This document shows positions 52,339-62,749 of a stretch of DNA of 64,000 nucleotides, one piece after another. Positions within the stretch are counted from its first letter, which is position 1. Each line of letters begins with the position of its first letter. The notes under the pieces were generated by a model. The model saw only the letters and a program-made list of their open reading frames with translations, had not been told where the DNA came from and searched no databases. Location of the stretch: positions 1,644,120 to 1,708,119 of the forward strand of contig NZ_CP061311.1 in NCBI RefSeq assembly GCF_018688095.1. The letters run 5' to 3'. The stretch is from Polynucleobacter sp. AP-Titi-500A-B4. GTDB lineage: Bacteria > Pseudomonadota > Gammaproteobacteria > Burkholderiales > Burkholderiaceae. The translations under genes and the position numbers were made by a program.

Positions 52339-55164
52339 TTAGTGCGCTTCTTCCCAATTATCGCCAATCCCAATGCTAACAACCAATGGGACCTTTAACT
52401 GGGCCACATTGCACATTAAATCAGGTAGCTTTGCTTGCAATAGATCGATTTCATCAAAAGGTACATCAAATACCAATTCATCATGCACCTGCAGCAATAA
52501 CTTAGTCTTGAGTTGCTCTTTTTCAAGCCAGTCTTCTACCGCAATCATGGCAAGCTTAATGAGATCGGCTGCAGTTCCTTGCATCGGGGCATTAATCGCA
52601 GCACGTTCGGCACCCTGACGACGAGGGCCATTTGAGCCTTTAATTTCGGGCAACCAGAGACGTCGACCAAAAACAGTTTCAACATAGCCATTCTCTCTCG
52701 CCTCTAGACGAGTGCGCTCCATGTATTGAGCAACACCGGGATAACGATCAAAGTATTTCGCAATATAGTTTTGCGCAGCAGAACGTTCAATACCCAAGTT
52801 ACCTGCCAATCCAAATGCACTCATGCCATAAATAAGACCGAAGTTAATGACCTTGGCATAACGACGTTGCTCTGAATTCACCTCATCTAAGGGAATGCCA
52901 AAAATTTCTGCAGCGGTTGCTTGGTGTACATCCTTACCGCCCCTAAAGGCAGCTAAGAGATTCTCATCTTCGGCAATATGTGCCATGATGCGCAACTCAA
53001 TTTGAGAATAGTCTGCCGATAACAGCTTGCAACCGTCAGCAGGAATAAATGCCTCCCGAATCCGACGACCCTCTTCGGTACGCACGGGAATATTTTGTAA
53101 GTTTGGATCACTAGACGCCAAGCGACCAGTGACTGCAGTGGCTTGTGAGAAGTTGGTATGCACGCGCCCTGTTTGAGGGTCGGCCATGCGTGGAAGCTTC
53201 TCAATATAGGTTGACATCAACTTAGCCAAACTACGATAGTCCAAGATGCGTTCTGGCAACGGATAGTCTTCGGCCAATTTTTGCAAGACCTCTTCATCGG
53301 TTGAGGGTGCACCCGATGGTGTTTTCTTAATCACTGGCAATTCCAGTTGCACGAACAAAATTTCAGCAATTTGTTTAGGCGATTGAATATTGAATGGTTG
53401 ACCCGCCAATTGGTGAATCTCACCCTCAAGCTCTAAGAGGCGCTTGCCAACCTGTTGCCCTTGCTTACCCAATAGCGCTGAATCAATTCGAATGCCGTTA
53501 CGCTCCATGATTCCCAAAACACGCATTGCAGGCATCTCGATGTTTTCATAGACATACAGTAAGCCTGGGCTTTCCTGAATCTGGGGCCAAAGCTCCAGAT
53601 GTAGGCGCAGGGTAATGTCTGCATCTTCTGCCGCATAGTCGGTAGCAATCTTGAGGTCTACTTGGTCAAAGCCAATTTGATGAACGCCCTTGCCACAAAC
53701 CTCTTCGTAGCGGATCGTTTTCATACCTAGATGGCGTTCAGCCAGGCTATCCATATTATGCGGAAGGTGTGACTCCAGCACATAGGACTCCAGTAGCGTA
53801 TCAAATGCAACACCACCCAGAGTAATTCCATAGTTTGCAAAAATATGCGCGTCGTACTTTAAGTTTTGACCTACTTTTAAATGGCTTGCACTTTCTAGCC
53901 ACGGTTTTAATTTTGCAAGTACAGCGTCACGATTGAGTTGAACTTCGCCATTGCGATGCGCGACAGGAATATAACAAGCTTCACCCGGCTTGACTGACAA
54001 AGAGATTCCAACAAGTTCTGCAGCTAATGCGTCTAGGCTGGTTGTCTCAGTATCCACCGCTGTTAGTTGTGCACTCTCAATTTTTTTCAACCACTTCTCT
54101 AAAGCAAGCTCATCAGTGACGCACTCATAGTTGCGCTCAATCGCACCTTGTACATCAGTCATGTCTTGCGATAAAACTTTGGTTGGGGAGCTAGCAATGA
54201 CACGTGATTTTTTAGCATCGCTGTCTTCTGCATCACTCTTAATGGGTGTGCCAGCCAAATCAAATGCAGGCGCCTCAGAACCCTTATTTTCTGGGCCTGT
54301 TAGCTGCTTTTCAACATCGCGCAGCCAGGTCTTAAAAGCATAGCGCTCGAATAGCTCTCGCAATAATGCCGCATCTTCTGGCTTGGCATGCAAATCATCA
54401 AGGCCCGGTAAATGGGGGGATAAATCGCAATCCGTTTTGACCGTAATGAGTTGGCGCGCTTGTGGCAACCAATCTAAACTCGCGCGGAGATTTTCTCCGA
54501 CAACCCCTTTGACCTGATCAGCATTGGTCATCAAATTATCAAGATTGCCAAACTCTGCCAGCCATTTATTAGCAGTTTTGGGTCCGGCCTTAGGAACGCC
54601 CGGTACGTTATCAACAGCATCACCAATAATGGATAAGTAGTCGACGATGAGTTCCGGAGGCACGCCAAATTTTTCTTTAACACCTGCAATATCTAATTTC
54701 TCATTTGTCATCGTATTGATCAGCGTGACAGTAGGATTGACTAACTGCGCCAAATCTTTATCGCCAGTGGAAATAATAGTTTCCCAACCCGCTTGGGTTG
54801 CTTGAGTAGCCAAAGTACCAATGACGTCATCAGCCTCCACTCCTGACACCATTAAAACTGGCCAACCTAAAGCCTTGACCATCGCATGAATAGGCTCGAT
54901 TTGTTTGACCAAATCCTCAGGCATGGGAGAGCGGTGGGCCTTGTACTCGGAGTACATTTCATCCCGGAATGTCTTGCCTTTGGCATCAAAGACGCAGGCA
55001 ATATGGTCAGCCTTGAGCTCAGATCTGGCCCGGCGCATCATATTGACCATGCCATATATGGCGCCAGTAGGCTCTCCAGCCCCATTTCTGAGGTCTGGCA
55101 TAGCGTGAAAGGCGCGGTAGAGGTAGCTAGAACCGTCTACCAACAAGAGTCTATGTTTAGTCAT
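52339..55164 (-). CDS. polA: DNA polymerase I
   Basis: Repair and Okazaki-fragment polymerase, 941 residues from the ATG at 55164 (MTKHRLLLVDGSSYLYRAFH); a TTG-type start at 55179 adds five residues. All three domains are present: 5' nuclease (VLMVSGVEADDVIGTLA), 3'-5' exonuclease (AVDTETTSLDAL, so proofreading is likely active) and polymerase (LSADYSQIELRIMAHIA, LLLQVHDELVFDVP). Divergent from the DUF2782 gene. Confidence 0.97.
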   Translation of the reverse strand: MTKHRLLLVDGSSYLYRAFHAMPDLRNGAGEPTGAIYGMVNMMRRARSELKADHIACVFDAKGKTFRDEMYSEYKAHRSPMPEDLVKQIEPIHAMVKALGWPVLMVSGVEADDVIGTLATQATQAGWETIISTGDKDLAQLVNPTVTLINTMTNEKLDIAGVKEKFGVPPELIVDYLSIIGDAVDNVPGVPKAGPKTANKWLAEFGNLDNLMTNADQVKGVVGENLRASLDWLPQARQLITVKTDCDLSPHLPGLDDLHAKPEDAALLRELFERYAFKTWLRDVEKQLTGPENKGSEAPAFDLAGTPIKSDAEDSDAKKSRVIASSPTKVLSQDMTDVQGAIERNYECVTDELALEKWLKKIESAQLTAVDTETTSLDALAAELVGISLSVKPGEACYIPVAHRNGEVQLNRDAVLAKLKPWLESASHLKVGQNLKYDAHIFANYGITLGGVAFDTLLESYVLESHLPHNMDSLAERHLGMKTIRYEEVCGKGVHQIGFDQVDLKIATDYAAEDADITLRLHLELWPQIQESPGLLYVYENIEMPAMRVLGIMERNGIRIDSALLGKQGQQVGKRLLELEGEIHQLAGQPFNIQSPKQIAEILFVQLELPVIKKTPSGAPSTDEEVLQKLAEDYPLPERILDYRSLAKLMSTYIEKLPRMADPQTGRVHTNFSQATAVTGRLASSDPNLQNIPVRTEEGRRIREAFIPADGCKLLSADYSQIELRIMAHIAEDENLLAAFRGGKDVHQATAAEIFGIPLDEVNSEQRRYAKVINFGLIYGMSAFGLAGNLGIERSAAQNYIAKYFDRYPGVAQYMERTRLEARENGYVETVFGRRLWLPEIKGSNGPRRQGAERAAINAPMQGTAADLIKLAMIAVEDWLEKEQLKTKLLLQVHDELVFDVPFDEIDLLQAKLPDLMCNVAQLKVPLVVSIGIGDNWEEAH

Positions 55165-55246
55165 ACCGCAATCGTACAATCTAGTTGTGAATTGCCTACA
55201 GGTCTGGTTAAAGAACCGCCCGAGAGTAGGTCAAAAAAGGTGAAAA

Positions 55247-55657
55247 ATGATGCATGCTCTAACAAACTTATTTAGCCATACCTTCAGCCAAAATCTCGCT
55301 CTCATGAGCTTTTTGGTGGTTTTTAGCCTCTTTGGAGCAGGATCGGCACAGGCTCAGAATAACAGTGCTCTCAGCCAATCTGAGCTTAACCGTATCAATA
55401 ACCAGCCACTTGCGCCTACGGTCAGTCCTGCAGGCGTCCTGAGTAACCCACAAAGTCGCCAGCCGAGTTTCCAGCACAGGGAAGCCACTGGTACTGAAAT
55501 CACTGAGTACAAAGACGCCAATAGTCCAACCCAAGTACAAGTGAAAACGAAATACACCACTTATGAGATGTCGCCTCCTGACTCCGTAATGCCAGGACCC
55601 CAATCTGGTGATGGAGGCCTCTTGAGCGTACCTAGCATCAGCATCCCAATTCAGTAA
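55247..55657 (+). CDS. DUF2782-type exported protein
   Basis: A 136-residue protein with a signal peptide ending near SAQAQNN, a Pro/Ser-rich linker and a conserved end EITEYKDANSPTQVQVKTKYTTYEM, which resembles the DUF2782 family often found next to polA and homoserine kinase. Function unknown. A start one codon later is equally possible. Confidence 0.75.
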   Translation: MMHALTNLFSHTFSQNLALMSFLVVFSLFGAGSAQAQNNSALSQSELNRINNQPLAPTVSPAGVLSNPQSRQPSFQHREATGTEITEYKDANSPTQVQVKTKYTTYEMSPPDSVMPGPQSGDGGLLSVPSISIPIQ

Positions 55658-55683
55658 AGAATTGAAAGCATAGTCGCTGCTTT

Positions 55684-56661
55684 ATGGCTGTATTTACAAA
55701 CGTTGAACTGAGTGAGATTTCTCCATGGATCTCTCAGTATTTCAATATTGGTGAGGCGAGTGATCTTCGCGGTATTCATGGTGGCATTGAAAACTCCAAT
55801 TTCTTTTTGGATGCTATTAAGGATGGCAAAAAACAGGAATACGTTCTAACCATCTTCGAAAGATTGTCTGCAGAACAACTGCCCTACTACCTAGAGTTGA
55901 TGCGCCACTTGGCCAATAAAGGCATCCCGGTTCCTAAGCCAATTGAAAATAAGCAAGGTGAGATTCTTTTCTCACTCAAAGGCAAGCCAGCCGCGATTGT
56001 GAGCAAGCTCCCAGGCTTATCACGCATGCAACCAGAAGCAAAGCACTGCGCCCTAGTTGGCGAGATGTTGGCTAAGATGCACTTAGCAGGAAAAGACTTT
56101 CCAAAGTCACAAGAAAATCTTCGCAGTCTTGGTTGGTGGCAACAAACCATTCCACTGGTATTACCGCACTTAAATTCTTCCCAAAAAGATTTACTCACAC
56201 ATGAGCTTGCCTCGCAAGAAGCATTTTTTGCCTCCAGTGATTACGATCTTTTGCCGCAAGGTGCAAGCCATTGCGATCTCTTTAGAGACAATGTCTTGTT
56301 TGACCCAAAAGGCTCAAGCGATACCAGGAATGATCAACTCGGCGGCTTCTTTGATTTTTATTTTGCAGGTACGGACAAATGGTTATTTGATCTTGCTGTG
56401 ACCGTAAATGATTGGTGCCTAGCCGAGAACAAGCAAGATCTTGATCCTGTCCGCTTTGATGCCCTCATGCAAGCCTATCAGGCTGTCCGCCCGCTGACAA
56501 AGGAAGAACAAGCCAGCTGGCTCCTGATGATTCGCGCTGCCGCCCTCCGTTTTTGGGTGTCTCGTCTCTGGGATTTTTATCTACCCCGTGATGCACAGAT
56601 GCTGACACCACATGATCCAACCCATTTTGAACGCATTCTTCTCAGTCGTCGGTCCTCATGA
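55684..56661 (+). CDS. thrB: Homoserine kinase (APH-type)
   Basis: Phosphorylates homoserine in threonine synthesis. It is 325 residues of the aminoglycoside-phosphotransferase fold, the ThrB form found in pseudomonads and Burkholderiales: GGIENSNFFL nucleotide loop, catalytic HCDLFRDNVLF, and metal-binding GFFDFYFAG. Its stop overlaps the next gene by 4 bases. Confidence 0.92.
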   Translation: MAVFTNVELSEISPWISQYFNIGEASDLRGIHGGIENSNFFLDAIKDGKKQEYVLTIFERLSAEQLPYYLELMRHLANKGIPVPKPIENKQGEILFSLKGKPAAIVSKLPGLSRMQPEAKHCALVGEMLAKMHLAGKDFPKSQENLRSLGWWQQTIPLVLPHLNSSQKDLLTHELASQEAFFASSDYDLLPQGASHCDLFRDNVLFDPKGSSDTRNDQLGGFFDFYFAGTDKWLFDLAVTVNDWCLAENKQDLDPVRFDALMQAYQAVRPLTKEEQASWLLMIRAAALRFWVSRLWDFYLPRDAQMLTPHDPTHFERILLSRRSS

Positions 56662-57431
56662 AACTCAATTCAGTTATCCCAAAAGAAGGTTACACCTGGA
56701 TCAGGCAAGGCATTTGGCTGTTTAAGCAAAACCCCTTGGGCTTTTTGATGCTGGTGTTTATGTATGTCTTTGTCGCGCAGCTCGCCGTCATGATTCCTGT
56801 CATTGGAGTGTTTGCAGTTCTGCTCTTAACGCCCACTTTATCGGTTGGTTTTATGACGGCTTGTCGCCAAGCAATTCAAAAAGAGCGTATTCGTCCTACG
56901 GTGTATTTGATAGCACTTCAGTCTGGCGACTTAATTCGTAAACGGATGCTGCAGCTAGGGCTGGTCTATGCAGCCCTCATTCTTCTGCTGAGTTTTGTTT
57001 TAAGTCTCTTGGTTGATTTTGAATTGCTCCTACCGCTCATGACCAGCGACAAAGCGATTACACCAGAAGCTTTTCGCCAAATCTATTTGGTATTGTTCTT
57101 TGGTGCCATCCTATATATTCCGGTAGCGATGGTGATGTGGTTCTCACCTATTCTGGTGGCCTGGGCAGATATGTCACTTGGACAAGCCCTATTTTCGAGC
57201 TGGCTAGCCTGCTGGACAAATAAAGCAGCCTTCTTTTTCTATCTTGCTATTTGGAGTGCCGTACTCATTGCGATTCCATTGAGTATTGGCATGGTGTTTG
57301 ATGCTCTCGATTTTGGTCAAGCTGCATCCTTCATCATCGCGCCCATTTCCATGGCCGGATTAACAGTCATGCACTGCTCTTTCTATGCCACCTGGAAAGC
57401 GTGCTTTACCGAAGACGAAGTGATTCTATAA
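56658..57431 (+). CDS. BPSS1780-family membrane protein
   Basis: A 257-residue protein with about six hydrophobic helices, starting with WIRQGIWLFKQNPLGFLML, a pattern of the BPSS1780 family of Burkholderiales membrane proteins. Function unknown. The start overlaps the thrB stop (ATGA), so the two are translationally coupled. Confidence 0.82.
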   Translation: MKLNSVIPKEGYTWIRQGIWLFKQNPLGFLMLVFMYVFVAQLAVMIPVIGVFAVLLLTPTLSVGFMTACRQAIQKERIRPTVYLIALQSGDLIRKRMLQLGLVYAALILLLSFVLSLLVDFELLLPLMTSDKAITPEAFRQIYLVLFFGAILYIPVAMVMWFSPILVAWADMSLGQALFSSWLACWTNKAAFFFYLAIWSAVLIAIPLSIGMVFDALDFGQAASFIIAPISMAGLTVMHCSFYATWKACFTEDEVIL

Positions 57432-57455
57432 ATTTTACAAATTGAGGTTTACCGC

Positions 57456-59819
57456 TCAATCAATTGCAGCAAGTTTGGCAATGCTGAGTTGCAACCACTT
57501 AATGCCGTGACGCTTAAAGTTCACTTGTGCGCGGGCATCTGCATCGACACCCTCTAGACCCGTAACACGACCCTCACCAAATTTAGTGTGAAAGACATTC
57601 TGCCCAACTCTAAAGGGGTAATCACCCCGTGGCGGTGATGCCAAGCGCTTCACTTCCATTGATGCAGAGCCTACTCGTTTAGCGGGTCGTGGGCGCTCGC
57701 TGCCAGAATCAAAGAAATCATTAGACTCATACTCACGTTGACGGGTATAGCCATCCTGCCAAGTCGAACCTGATCTAGTGCTACCACCCCAACGCGCATC
57801 TTTTGCTTTCGGGGTCAGCCACTTCAATGATTCTGCAGGTAACTCTTCTAAGAATCGGGAAGGCATGTTGTAGCGCACTTGGCCATGCAGCATGCGTGAT
57901 TGTGTGTGCGACAAATAGAGACGCTCTTTAGCACGAGTAATCGCCACATACATCAAGCGACGCTCTTCTTCAAGACCGTTTTGCTCGTTGATACTATTCT
58001 CATGAGGGAATAATCCCTCTTCAAGGCCAGTAATAAAGACTGAGGTGAATTCCAAACCTTTGGCTGAGTGCACTGTCATCAATTGCACAGCGTCTTGGCC
58101 TGCTTGAGCCTGGTTATCACCAGCCTCTAATGAAGCATGGGATAAGAAAGCGGCCAATGGAGAAACTTCCACAACACCTGGAGCGTTCTCACCGGGCAAC
58201 ATCGCGGCGGCGGCATCTTGGCCATAACCCTCTTCCGCAATAAAAGCAGTTGCAGCGTTAATTAATTCTTGTAAGTTTTCTACACGGTCTTGTCCTTCGC
58301 GCTCAGATAGATAGTGTTGAATCAAGCCACTATGCTGAATCACAAACTCGACTGTTTCTGGCAGGGTGTTATGACGGGTCGCCTCACGCATGTGATCAAC
58401 CAAGCGAATGAAGCCACCTAAAGCAGCGCCAGCTTTACCCTCAAGCGATGAAGCCGCAGTATATAAAGAACATTGCTGCGCTCTTGCAGCATCTTGTAGA
58501 GCTTCAATCGACCTTGCACCGATACCTCTAGTGGGGAAGTTGACTACGCGTGAGAATGAAGTGTCATCATTTGGGTTTTCTAGTAAACGCAAATAAGCGA
58601 GTGCATGTTTAATTTCAGCCCGTTCGAAGAATCGCAAACCGCCATATACACGGTACGGAATAGCAGCAGAGAACAGCGCGTGCTCAATGATGCGTGACTG
58701 TGCATTGCTGCGATAGAGCAAAGCTACTTCGGTGCGTCTGATTCCACTATTGATTAGCGCCTTGATCTCATCGACCAACCAAGCTGCTTCTGCATGATCG
58801 CTTGGCGCCTCGTAGATGCGGACTGGCTCGCCATGCCCCGCATCGGTCCGCAGGTTTTTACCAAGGCGCTCTGAGTTATTGGCAATGAGGTGATTCGCAG
58901 TATCCAGAATATGGCCATGCGAGCGGTAGTTTTGCTCAAGCTTAACTAGCAGCGGATGAAATTGCTTCTCATAGAGGCGCATGTTCTCAACATCCGCTCC
59001 ACGGAATGCATAAATACTTTGATCGTCATCGCCAACTGCAAATACAGAACTGCTACCCATGCCGCTGACATTGACTTTACTGGCGTCATGTCCAGAAAGC
59101 AGCTTGAGCCAAGCGTATTGCAAAGCATTAGTATCTTGGAACTCGTCAATCAAGATGTGACGAAAGCGTTCTTGATAATGCGTACGAATGGGTTCGCTAT
59201 GTTTGAGCAATTCATAACTACGTAAGAGTAGTTCTGCGAAATCGACCACGCCCTCACGTTGACACTGCTCATCGTATGCAGCATAGAGTTGCGCCATCTT
59301 CGCCTGAAAGTCATCACCTACCGATAAATCTTTGGCGCGCTGACCACGCTCTTTGGCGTGAGCAATGAAATATTGCAATTGCTTAGGCGGATACTTCTCA
59401 TCATCTACCTTTAAACCTTTCAAAAGACGCTTAATGGCAGAAAGCTGATCCTGAGTATCCAAAATTTGAAAGGTAGATGGCAAGCCCGCTTCTTTATGGT
59501 GGGCACGCAATAAACGATTACATAGGCCATGAAAGGTGCCAATCCACATGCCTCGTGTGTTAATGGGCAGCATGGCACTTAGGCGCACCATCATCTCTTT
59601 GGCAGCTTTATTGGTAAAGGTAACTGCAAGCACGCCAATAGGCGATACCTGACCTGTTTGGATCAGCCAGGCTATACGGGTGGTTAGGACGCGCGTCTTA
59701 CCGCTACCAGCACCAGCCAGAATCAAGGCTGATTGGGCTTGGCCATTTGGATTAACAGGCGGGAGGGTCACTGCCTCGCGCTGTTCTGGATTGAGGTTCG
59801 CGAGCAAGTCTGAGTACAT
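57456..59819 (-). CDS. uvrD: DNA helicase II (UvrD/Rep)
   Basis: Superfamily I 3'-5' helicase of mismatch and excision repair, 787 residues. Motifs: Ia/Walker A ILAGAGSGKTRVLT near residue 33, DEFQDTN Walker B, GDDDQSIYAFRGA, VEQNYRS-type LEQNYRSHGHIL, TVHSAKGLEF and YVAITRAKERLYLS. The C-terminal Tudor-like end binds RNA polymerase in homologues. Convergent with the BPSS1780 gene and divergent from valS. Confidence 0.95.
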   Translation of the reverse strand: MYSDLLANLNPEQREAVTLPPVNPNGQAQSALILAGAGSGKTRVLTTRIAWLIQTGQVSPIGVLAVTFTNKAAKEMMVRLSAMLPINTRGMWIGTFHGLCNRLLRAHHKEAGLPSTFQILDTQDQLSAIKRLLKGLKVDDEKYPPKQLQYFIAHAKERGQRAKDLSVGDDFQAKMAQLYAAYDEQCQREGVVDFAELLLRSYELLKHSEPIRTHYQERFRHILIDEFQDTNALQYAWLKLLSGHDASKVNVSGMGSSSVFAVGDDDQSIYAFRGADVENMRLYEKQFHPLLVKLEQNYRSHGHILDTANHLIANNSERLGKNLRTDAGHGEPVRIYEAPSDHAEAAWLVDEIKALINSGIRRTEVALLYRSNAQSRIIEHALFSAAIPYRVYGGLRFFERAEIKHALAYLRLLENPNDDTSFSRVVNFPTRGIGARSIEALQDAARAQQCSLYTAASSLEGKAGAALGGFIRLVDHMREATRHNTLPETVEFVIQHSGLIQHYLSEREGQDRVENLQELINAATAFIAEEGYGQDAAAAMLPGENAPGVVEVSPLAAFLSHASLEAGDNQAQAGQDAVQLMTVHSAKGLEFTSVFITGLEEGLFPHENSINEQNGLEEERRLMYVAITRAKERLYLSHTQSRMLHGQVRYNMPSRFLEELPAESLKWLTPKAKDARWGGSTRSGSTWQDGYTRQREYESNDFFDSGSERPRPAKRVGSASMEVKRLASPPRGDYPFRVGQNVFHTKFGEGRVTGLEGVDADARAQVNFKRHGIKWLQLSIAKLAAID

Positions 59820-59843
59820 CAGCCCAATTATAATTTGCCTCTT

Positions 59844-62735
59844 ATGCCAAATGCCTCAAATACCCCTAATTCACCAGCAGCCGGTTCGGTTGACGAACTG
59901 GCCAAATCCTATGAACCCGCCCCGATTGAAGCTTATTGGGGGCCGGAGTGGGAAAGCAGAGGTATTGCTGACGCCAGCATGGATGAAGGTAAAGGCGATT
60001 TTTCGATTCAGCTCCCACCGCCCAACGTCACCGGGACACTGCATATGGGTCACGCATTTAATCAAACCATCATGGATGGCTTAGTGCGTCATGCTCGTAT
60101 GTCTGGCAAAAATACCTTGTGGGTTCCCGGGACTGACCACGCGGGTATTGCTACGCAAATTGTTGTTGAGCGTCAACTCGATGCCCAAAAAGTTTCACGC
60201 CATGACTTAGGACGTGAAAAGTTCCTAGAAAAAGTCTGGGAATGGAAAGAAACTTCCGGCAATACCATTACTCGTCAAATTCGTCGCTTAGGCGCATCGA
60301 TAGATTGGGGTAAAGAATATTTCACAATGGACAGCAAGATGTCCAAAGCGGTGGTTGAAGTATTTGTGCGCCTGCACGAGCAAGGTTTGATATATCGCGG
60401 CAAGCGCTTAGTAAACTGGGATCCTGTTTTAGGAACTGCAGTTTCTGATCTAGAAGTGGTCAGCGAAGAAGAAGATGGCTCTATGTGGCACATCCGCTAT
60501 CCACTGACTGATGGCTCAGGCCACCTGACTGTTGCTACCACCCGCCCAGAAACCCTGCTGGGTGACGTTGCAGTGATGGTGAACCCAGAAGATGAGCGCT
60601 ACAAGCACCTCATTGGTAAGTCAGTCAATTTACCTTTATGTGACCGGGAAATTCCGATCATTGCGGATGACTATGTTGATTTGAACTTCGGCACTGGTGT
60701 CGTGAAGGTAACCCCTGCACACGACTTCAATGACTATGCAGTAGGACAGCGCCATCAATTGCCATTAATCAACATTCTCACTTTGGACGCCAAGATTAAT
60801 GAGAATGCGCCTGCTACTTATCAAGGCATGGAGCGCTTTGCTGCTCGCAAACAAATTGTTTCCGACTTAGATGCGGCTGGTTTATTAGAAAAAGTTCAGC
60901 CGCATAAATTAATGGTGCCACGTGGCGATCGTACCCAAACCATCATTGAGCCAATGCTGACGGACCAGTGGTTTGTAGCGATGTCTAAACCCAGTCCAGA
61001 TAACCAATATCAACCAGGCTCATCGATTGCTGGCGCGGCATTAGATGCTGTGACCAAAGGCGACATCAAACTGGTGCCAGAAAACTGGATTAATACCTAC
61101 ACACAGTGGTTAGAGAATATTCAAGACTGGTGTATTTCTCGTCAACTCTGGTGGGGCCATCAAATTCCCGCCTGGTATGGCGATGATGGCCAGATTTTTG
61201 TTGCCCGCTCTGAAGACGAGGCTAAGGCTAAAGCTGCTGTAGCTGGCTACACCGGCAATCTGAATCGCGACCCAGATGTTCTCGATACGTGGTTTAGTTC
61301 AGCTCTGGTGCCATTTAGTTCATTAGGCTGGCCCGATGAAACGCCTGCTTTAAATCACTTCCTACCTTCATCAGTATTAGTGACTGGTTTTGACATCATC
61401 TTCTTCTGGGTAGCTCGCATGGTCATGATGACCTGTCACTTCACCGGCAAAGTACCATTCCATACCGTGTATGTTCATGGCTTAGTGCGTGATGCCGAAG
61501 GCCAAAAAATGAGTAAGTCCAAAGGCAATACTCTGGATCCGATCGATTTGATTGATGGCATCAAAATTGAGGAGTTAGTGGGTAAGCGCACTACTGGCTT
61601 AATGAACCCAAAACAAGCTGAAAGCATTAGCAAGAAAACTAAAAAAGAATTTCCGGAGGGTATTCCGGCATTTGGTACGGATGCATTGCGCTTCACCTTT
61701 GCATCTCTTGCTTCACTCGGCCGCAACATCAACTTTGATCAGAAGCGTTGTGAAGGCTATCGCAATTTCTGCAACAAACTTTGGAATGCCACTCGCTTTG
61801 TTTTAATGAACTGCCCTGGTGGCGATGAAGACAATGGCTTGGCGCCCTGCGACAACCAATGCGGTCCTGAAGGTTATCTCGATTTTTCTCCGGCAGACAA
61901 ATGGATTGTTTCTCAATTACAAAGAACAGAAGCAGACGTTGCAAAAGGTTTTGAAAACTATCGCTTTGACAATATTGCTAGCAGCATCTATCAGTTTGTC
62001 TGGGATGAGTATTGCGATTGGTACTTGGAGCTTGCCAAAGTGCAACTGCAAACTGGCACACCTGCCCAACAGCGTGCGACACGTCGTACTTTGCTGCGTG
62101 TTCTGGAAACAATTTTGCGCATGGCCCATCCCTTGATTCCATTCATTACCGAAACACTCTGGCAAACCGTTGGACCAAAGTCTGGTAAAGAGTTAGCAAA
62201 ACAAACCAAGCAAACGATTGCACTTCAGCCCTACCCGATTTCTCAACCCGAAAAGATTGATGAGAAAAGTGAAGCATGGGTTGCACAAGTGAAAGCAATT
62301 GTGGATGCCTGTAGAAATCTCCGCGGCGAGATGCAAGTGCCCCCAGGCCAAAAAGTCCCGCTGTGGATTTACGGTCCTGATACCTTCTTACAAAAAGCAA
62401 CACCCTATTTGCTTGCGCTGGCAAAACTCACAGAAGTCAAAATCTATAGCGATGAATCCGCTCTCGAAAAAGATGCTCCGGGCGCTCCGATTGCCTTAGT
62501 GGGCGACATCAAACTCTTACTGAAGATTGAGGTCGATGTGGCTGCTGAACGGGCTCGTCTTAGTAAAGAAATAGAACGTCTTGCCAATGAAATCACCAAA
62601 GCCCGCAGCAAATTGGGTAATGAGAGTTTTGTGGCCCGCGCCCCAGTTGAGGTTGTAGCCCAAGAAAAACAACGTCTTGCTGGGTTTGAGCAAAATCATG
62701 AGAAGCTTGTTGCACAATTAGAGCGCCTTAAATAA
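59844..62735 (+). CDS. valS: Valyl-tRNA synthetase
   Basis: Charges tRNA-Val. It is 963 residues from ATG 59844; an upstream TTG frame is less likely. Class I motifs PPPNVTGTLHMGHAFNQ and KMSKSKGNTLDP, the editing domain between them (TTRPETLLGDVAVMV) and the C-terminal coiled coil (RARLSKEIERLANEITKA) are complete. An insert near IKIEELVGKRTTGLMNPKQ is typical of this group. Confidence 0.97.
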   Translation: MPNASNTPNSPAAGSVDELAKSYEPAPIEAYWGPEWESRGIADASMDEGKGDFSIQLPPPNVTGTLHMGHAFNQTIMDGLVRHARMSGKNTLWVPGTDHAGIATQIVVERQLDAQKVSRHDLGREKFLEKVWEWKETSGNTITRQIRRLGASIDWGKEYFTMDSKMSKAVVEVFVRLHEQGLIYRGKRLVNWDPVLGTAVSDLEVVSEEEDGSMWHIRYPLTDGSGHLTVATTRPETLLGDVAVMVNPEDERYKHLIGKSVNLPLCDREIPIIADDYVDLNFGTGVVKVTPAHDFNDYAVGQRHQLPLINILTLDAKINENAPATYQGMERFAARKQIVSDLDAAGLLEKVQPHKLMVPRGDRTQTIIEPMLTDQWFVAMSKPSPDNQYQPGSSIAGAALDAVTKGDIKLVPENWINTYTQWLENIQDWCISRQLWWGHQIPAWYGDDGQIFVARSEDEAKAKAAVAGYTGNLNRDPDVLDTWFSSALVPFSSLGWPDETPALNHFLPSSVLVTGFDIIFFWVARMVMMTCHFTGKVPFHTVYVHGLVRDAEGQKMSKSKGNTLDPIDLIDGIKIEELVGKRTTGLMNPKQAESISKKTKKEFPEGIPAFGTDALRFTFASLASLGRNINFDQKRCEGYRNFCNKLWNATRFVLMNCPGGDEDNGLAPCDNQCGPEGYLDFSPADKWIVSQLQRTEADVAKGFENYRFDNIASSIYQFVWDEYCDWYLELAKVQLQTGTPAQQRATRRTLLRVLETILRMAHPLIPFITETLWQTVGPKSGKELAKQTKQTIALQPYPISQPEKIDEKSEAWVAQVKAIVDACRNLRGEMQVPPGQKVPLWIYGPDTFLQKATPYLLALAKLTEVKIYSDESALEKDAPGAPIALVGDIKLLLKIEVDVAAERARLSKEIERLANEITKARSKLGNESFVARAPVEVVAQEKQRLAGFEQNHEKLVAQLERLK

Positions 62736-62749
62736 AGATTGGATATGCA